6,733 nt of DNA from Burkholderiales bacterium (GTDB taxonomy: Bacteria > Pseudomonadota > Gammaproteobacteria > Burkholderiales > Burkholderiaceae_C): positions 1 to 6,733 of the forward strand of contig SXXD01000183.1 of the NCBI GenBank assembly GCA_005789685.1, read 5' to 3'. The position numbers and the translations under genes were made by a program. The notes beneath the pieces are model-generated. The model saw only the letters and a list, made by a program, of their open reading frames with translations, ran no database searches and was not told the DNA's origin. Numbering within the stretch: position 1 is the stretch's first letter; each line of letters starts with the position of its first letter. This document shows positions 6,002 to 6,733 of the stretch, in pieces.

Positions 6002-6733
6002 ATGCCTGCCTATTCTTTTGAAGCACTGCAAAACGATGGCGTCCTGCGCAAGGGCGTGATCGAGGCTGACAGTGCCAAAGCTGCACGCGGACAATTGCGC
6101 GCCCAGTCTTTGGTGCCCTTGGCTGTGCAGGCGCTGGCGCAAAGCGACTCTGACAAAAAAAGCATTTGGCAAACCAACATCGGCTCTGGCAAATGTTTTT
6201 CTGCCAATGCCTTGGCCGTTTGGACTCGACAATTGGCCAGTTTGGTCGGCAGCGGATTGCCACTTGAGCGCGCCTTGGCCGCTTTGAGTGATGAAGCTGA
6301 ATCAGAAAAGCAGTCGCATTTAGTGGCCAACTTGCGGGCTGAAGTGAACGCGGGATTGGGGCTTGCCAAGGCTATGTCGCAACACCCCAAAGAATTTTCA
6401 GCGCTTTACACAGCGGTCATCAGTGCCGGCGAACAAGGTGGCAATTTAGGCGAGGTGCTGGGGCAGCTGGCAGATGATTTGCAAGATCAGCAAACGCTCA
6501 AGGCCAAACTTTTAAGTGCGTCTTTGTACCCCGCCATCGTGAGCCTCATTGCTTTGCTTATTGTGATTTTTCTGCTTAGCACCGTGGTACCGCAAGTGGC
6601 GCAAGTGTTTTCTGGCAGCCAGAGAAAGCTGCCCGCACTCACAGTGGCCATGCTGGCCCTCAGTGATTTCGTTCGCAACCACGGGTGGACCGTGGCACTG
6701 TTGCTGGGCTTGAGTTGGTTCGGATTTCAGCAA
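6002..6733 (+). CDS. gspF: Type II secretion system inner-membrane platform protein GspF (3'-truncated by window edge)
   Basis: GspF is the polytopic inner-membrane core of the T2SS platform, which contacts GspE and GspL and is thought to move pseudopilins into the growing pseudopilus. The frame runs from ATG 6002 to the window end with 244 complete codons; full-length GspF is about 400-410, so roughly the last 160 residues are missing. Residues 1-45 are the usual start (MPAYSFEALQNDG). The first cytoplasmic T2SSF domain spans about 68-190, with TRQLASLVGSGLPLERAL (75-92) and the conserved ISAGEQGGNLGEVLGQLAD (140-158). SASLYPAIV leads into membrane helix 1 at about 177-197, ending VVPQVAQVF. 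A second helix begins near 228 and is cut by the edge. The start is 12 bp after the gspE stop, without a clear Shine-Dalgarno core. PilC is the type IV pilus homologue, but the operon context favours GspF. Confidence 0.95.
   Translation, partial: MPAYSFEALQNDGVLRKGVIEADSAKAARGQLRAQSLVPLAVQALAQSDSDKKSIWQTNIGSGKCFSANALAVWTRQLASLVGSGLPLERALAALSDEAESEKQSHLVANLRAEVNAGLGLAKAMSQHPKEFSALYTAVISAGEQGGNLGEVLGQLADDLQDQQTLKAKLLSASLYPAIVSLIALLIVIFLLSTVVPQVAQVFSGSQRKLPALTVAMLALSDFVRNHGWTVALLLGLSWFGFQQ

Noticed and set aside
5837..6390. Several overlapping - strand open frames across the gspE/gspF junction
   Set aside because: The + strand frames of GspE and GspF are both continuous and conserved here. The reverse frames overlap each other in different phases and resemble no protein family I know.

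Overview
The window is one continuous stretch of a type II secretion system (T2SS, general secretory pathway) operon. Six genes all lie on the + strand, in the order gspL (5' end missing), gspM, gspN, gspD, gspE, gspF (3' end missing). Together they cover essentially every base. The gaps are 2, 2, 5, -1 and 12 bp, so there is no room for internal promoters, terminators, RNA genes or mobile elements, and I see none.

Organism: the proteins resemble T2SS components of Burkholderiales (Betaproteobacteria), most likely a Comamonadaceae-type bacterium. Pointers are the GspE N-terminus with an LPYAFARSH-type motif, a GspN with a paired-cysteine segment and a GSRDALALPGR stretch, a short GspM, and the permuted L-M-N-D-E-F order. 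By eye the GC content is only moderately above half, which is low for that family. A freshwater lineage such as Limnohabitans or Rhodoferax would fit. This assignment comes from family memory, not from a search.

Layout: bases 1-1040 encode the cytoplasmic-to-periplasmic linker GspL. Bases 1043-1540 encode GspM, its inner-membrane partner. Bases 1543-2415 encode the inner-membrane accessory protein GspN. Bases 2421-4571 encode the outer-membrane secretin GspD. Bases 4571-5989 encode the cytoplasmic assembly ATPase GspE. Bases 6002 to the end encode the first 244 residues of the inner-membrane platform protein GspF.

How they work together: GspE hydrolyses ATP at the cytoplasmic face, docked on GspL through its N-terminal domain. 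GspL, GspM and GspF form the inner-membrane platform that extrudes a pseudopilus, whose pseudopilins (GspG-K) are not in this window. Folded periplasmic substrates leave through the GspD channel in the outer membrane. GspC, which normally links platform and secretin, and the prepilin peptidase are also not in the window.

I found no undescribed system. The points most worth a second look are a strongly contracted tetracysteine (zinc) motif in GspE, a low-complexity insertion in the N3 domain of GspD, and the permuted gene order.
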